From: CAVTQZ01 sp963737015
GTDB lineage: Bacteria; Actinomycetota; Acidimicrobiia; Acidimicrobiales; UBA8190
Direction: 5' to 3'
DNA: 64,000 nucleotides
NCBI GenBank assembly: GCA_963737015.1
Contig: CAVTQZ010000003.1
Coordinates: 1 to 64,000, forward strand
Positions within the stretch are counted from its first letter, which is position 1. Each line of letters starts with the position of its first letter. The translations under genes were made by a program, and so were the position numbers. Below the pieces are notes generated by a model. That model saw only the letters and a list, made by a program, of their open reading frames with translations. It ran no database searches and was not told the origin of the DNA. Below, piece by piece: positions 61,761-64,000 of the stretch.

Positions 61761-62963
61761 TCAGGCAGCTGAGTCGTCGGGTATCCAGCCCGAAAGATCC
61801 GAGAGCCTCGGGTCGTTCGAGAAGATCTCGACGACCGGGACTCGCAGGCCGAGCCGGCGCTGGACCTGCTCCACTCCCAGGAGCTCGTTCCAGAGCGCGA
61901 GCGTCGCCGCGACACCTGCGTCCCCCGCTCGTGCTGTGCGTCCCGAGCGGTGCAGGTAGGTCTTGTGGTCCTCGGCCGGGTCGTAATGGAGAACGACGTC
62001 GACATCGGAGATGTCCAGCCCGCGCGCCGCGACGTCCGTCGCGACGAGAACGCGCACCCGGTCGGAGGAAAAGTTCGCGAGGGCCTTCTCCCGAGCGGGT
62101 TGTGGAAGGTCGCCGTGAATTGCGACCGCACGAACTTCCTCGCGGTGCAGTTGCTTCACCAGCCTGTCGGCGCCACGCTTCGTTCGGACGAAGACGAGGA
62201 CCTTCTTTCCCCCTGCGCAGATGGCGGCCGCGACCTTCACCTTGTCCATCTGGTGCACCTGCAGGAAACGATGCTGCATCGACTCCACGGTCGCCGTGGC
62301 GGAGAGAACTTCGTGATGGACGGGATCCTTCAAGTGCCGCCGTACCAGGCGGTCGACGTCGCCGTCCAGCGTCGCCGAGAAGAGCATCGTCTGATGAGCC
62401 GATTCGATCCGCCTCAGCAGCCAGTCGACCTGCGGCAGGAAGCCCATGTCGGCCATCCGGTCCGCCTCGTCCAGGACGGCGACCTCGACGTCACGGACCG
62501 ACACCTCCCCGCGCTCTGAGAGGTCGATGAGACGCCCCGGGGTGGCTATGACGACGTCCACACCCTTGCGCAGTTTCTTCACCTGTCTGTCTATGTTCGC
62601 TCCGCCGTAGACCACGACCACTTGACGTTCCAGCGCGGTCGCGAGTGGAGCCAGCACTTCGGCTACCTGTGTGGCGAGCTCCCTCGTCGGTACGAGTACG
62701 AGGCCCCTCGGCAGACGGGGCAGACCGCGTCCGACACGCATCAAGAGCGGTAAACCGAAGGCGAGGGTCTTACCCGAACCAGTCTTCGCTTTGCCGCATA
62801 CGTCACGCCCTGTGATCGCGTCCGGAATGGTGAGGGCCTGCACCGGGAAGGGGCTTGTGATCCCCTGAGAAGCGAGGGCCGCAGTCAGCTCTTCGGCTAC
62901 ACCGAGTTCGGCGAAAGTGCTACTCGAGGGGGCGCGCGACGGCCGTTCGGCGGTCGTGGTCAT
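61761..62963 (-). CDS. DEAD-box RNA helicase
   Basis: A 400-residue helicase core, with no long C-terminal extension. Motifs: Q region FAELGVAEELTAALASQGIT; Walker A AKTGSGKT; PTREL; DEAD in VLDEADRM; SAT in FSATLD; ATDVAARGLD; HRSGRTAR. The ATG before TTTAERPS follows AAGGAG by about ten bases. RhlE/CsdA-like roles in ribosome assembly or mRNA decay are typical. The untranslated region upstream is long and carries a hairpin. Confidence 0.9.
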   Translation of the reverse strand: MTTTAERPSRAPSSSTFAELGVAEELTAALASQGITSPFPVQALTIPDAITGRDVCGKAKTGSGKTLAFGLPLLMRVGRGLPRLPRGLVLVPTRELATQVAEVLAPLATALERQVVVVYGGANIDRQVKKLRKGVDVVIATPGRLIDLSERGEVSVRDVEVAVLDEADRMADMGFLPQVDWLLRRIESAHQTMLFSATLDGDVDRLVRRHLKDPVHHEVLSATATVESMQHRFLQVHQMDKVKVAAAICAGGKKVLVFVRTKRGADRLVKQLHREEVRAVAIHGDLPQPAREKALANFSSDRVRVLVATDVAARGLDISDVDVVLHYDPAEDHKTYLHRSGRTARAGDAGVAATLALWNELLGVEQVQRRLGLRVPVVEIFSNDPRLSDLSGWIPDDSAA

Positions 62964-63059
62964 CTTGGTTTTGTCTCCTTCTTCTGTCTGTGAGTCTCGA
63001 ACGGCGACTGCGTACATGCACGTCACCGGCATCCGGAGGAACCGGAAAGTTCACCCACG

Positions 63060-63079
63060 TTCGGTCCGCCCGGACCGAA
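63060..63079 (-). promoter_or_regulatory. perfect hairpin between thiC and the helicase gene
   Basis: TTCGGTCC and GGACCGAA form an 8-bp stem round a four-base loop, 97 bases ahead of the helicase start and 112 bases after thiC. It could end thiC transcription (no T-run follows) or shape the helicase leader. Confidence 0.4.
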
Positions 63080-63190
63080 GGGGGCGGGCCCGCCTCGGTG
63101 GTCTGAGGCCCGCAATCACGGACGCGAGAACAGAAGAGGAAGACCCAGCACGCACAGCGCGCTCACCTACAAGCTATCAGAAAGTCCCGG

Positions 63191-64000
<810 letters not shown>

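Overview
The window is high-GC DNA with frequent GTG/TTG starts and short overlaps between genes. It looks like an actinobacterial chromosome. Supporting signs are a PknB-type kinase with a Thr-rich tail, a PucR regulator, YkuD-type L,D-transpeptidase and HtrA-like lipoprotein/protease genes, DinB proteins, and a lysA-hom-thrC order. An acidimicrobiial or related lineage is possible, but that is inference. No plasmid, phage structural or CRISPR functions were seen. The right edge cuts thiC and the left edge cuts thrC.

Layout. (1) 1-3057: lysA, hom and thrC on the minus strand, each broken by one single-base indel. (2) 3180-6222: tRNA-Arg(CCG), whose 3' end is repeated 2.2 kb downstream. Next come a PEP-mutase-like gene with a frameshift, a DinB-type gene, and a decayed serine recombinase fused to a decayed YbaK-type deacylase. 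(3) 6416-15261: an apparent D-amino-acid / N-acyl-amino-acid catabolic cluster. It holds an amine dehydrogenase-like enzyme, two D-aminoacylase-family amidohydrolases, two SxxK serine hydrolases and a LivK-type binding lipoprotein. (4) 15526-23052: a translationally coupled six-gene operon centred on a rearranged Liv-type ABC transporter. LivF is fused to a 12-helix MFS protein, and LivH, LivM and LivG are fused into one 1002-residue protein. A lipoprotein, a surface protein and two paralogous two-helix membrane proteins accompany them. (5) 23062-28529: a class III aminotransferase, a CopG-ABC exporter operon and a divergent PucR regulator that may control the cluster.

(6) 28745-34312: small proteins (three DinB/SRPBCC types, two of them damaged), a Clp-N protein, an epoxide-hydrolase-like protein, PhzF, and a sigma factor whose gene overlaps a STAS gene tail to tail. 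(7) 34571-45185: acyl-CoA type catabolism (FAS1-like dehydratase, acyl-CoA ligase, zinc-type dehydrogenase, 3-hydroxyisobutyrate-dehydrogenase-like enzyme, amidohydrolase, VLCAD-like acyl-CoA dehydrogenase) plus an FtsX-type permease without an ATPase gene. (8) 45213-52961: argS and a histone-deacetylase-like gene from a very short divergent spacer, then cell-envelope genes (L,D-transpeptidase, M15 peptidase, PQQ-like propeller lipoprotein). (9) 53006-64000: aconitase, Ser/Thr kinase, two tandem trypsin-like proteases, an HxlR regulator with a palindromic operator candidate, two small membrane proteins, a PIG-L deacetylase, a DEAD-box helicase and partial thiC.

The window carries seven single-base frameshifts in otherwise well-conserved genes, three of them in essential amino-acid biosynthesis genes. 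These look more like sequence or assembly errors than natural decay. The recombinase/YbaK remnant, by contrast, looks genuinely decayed. The most distinctive biology is the MFS-LivF / LivH-M-G operon and the D-amino-acid gene set facing it.
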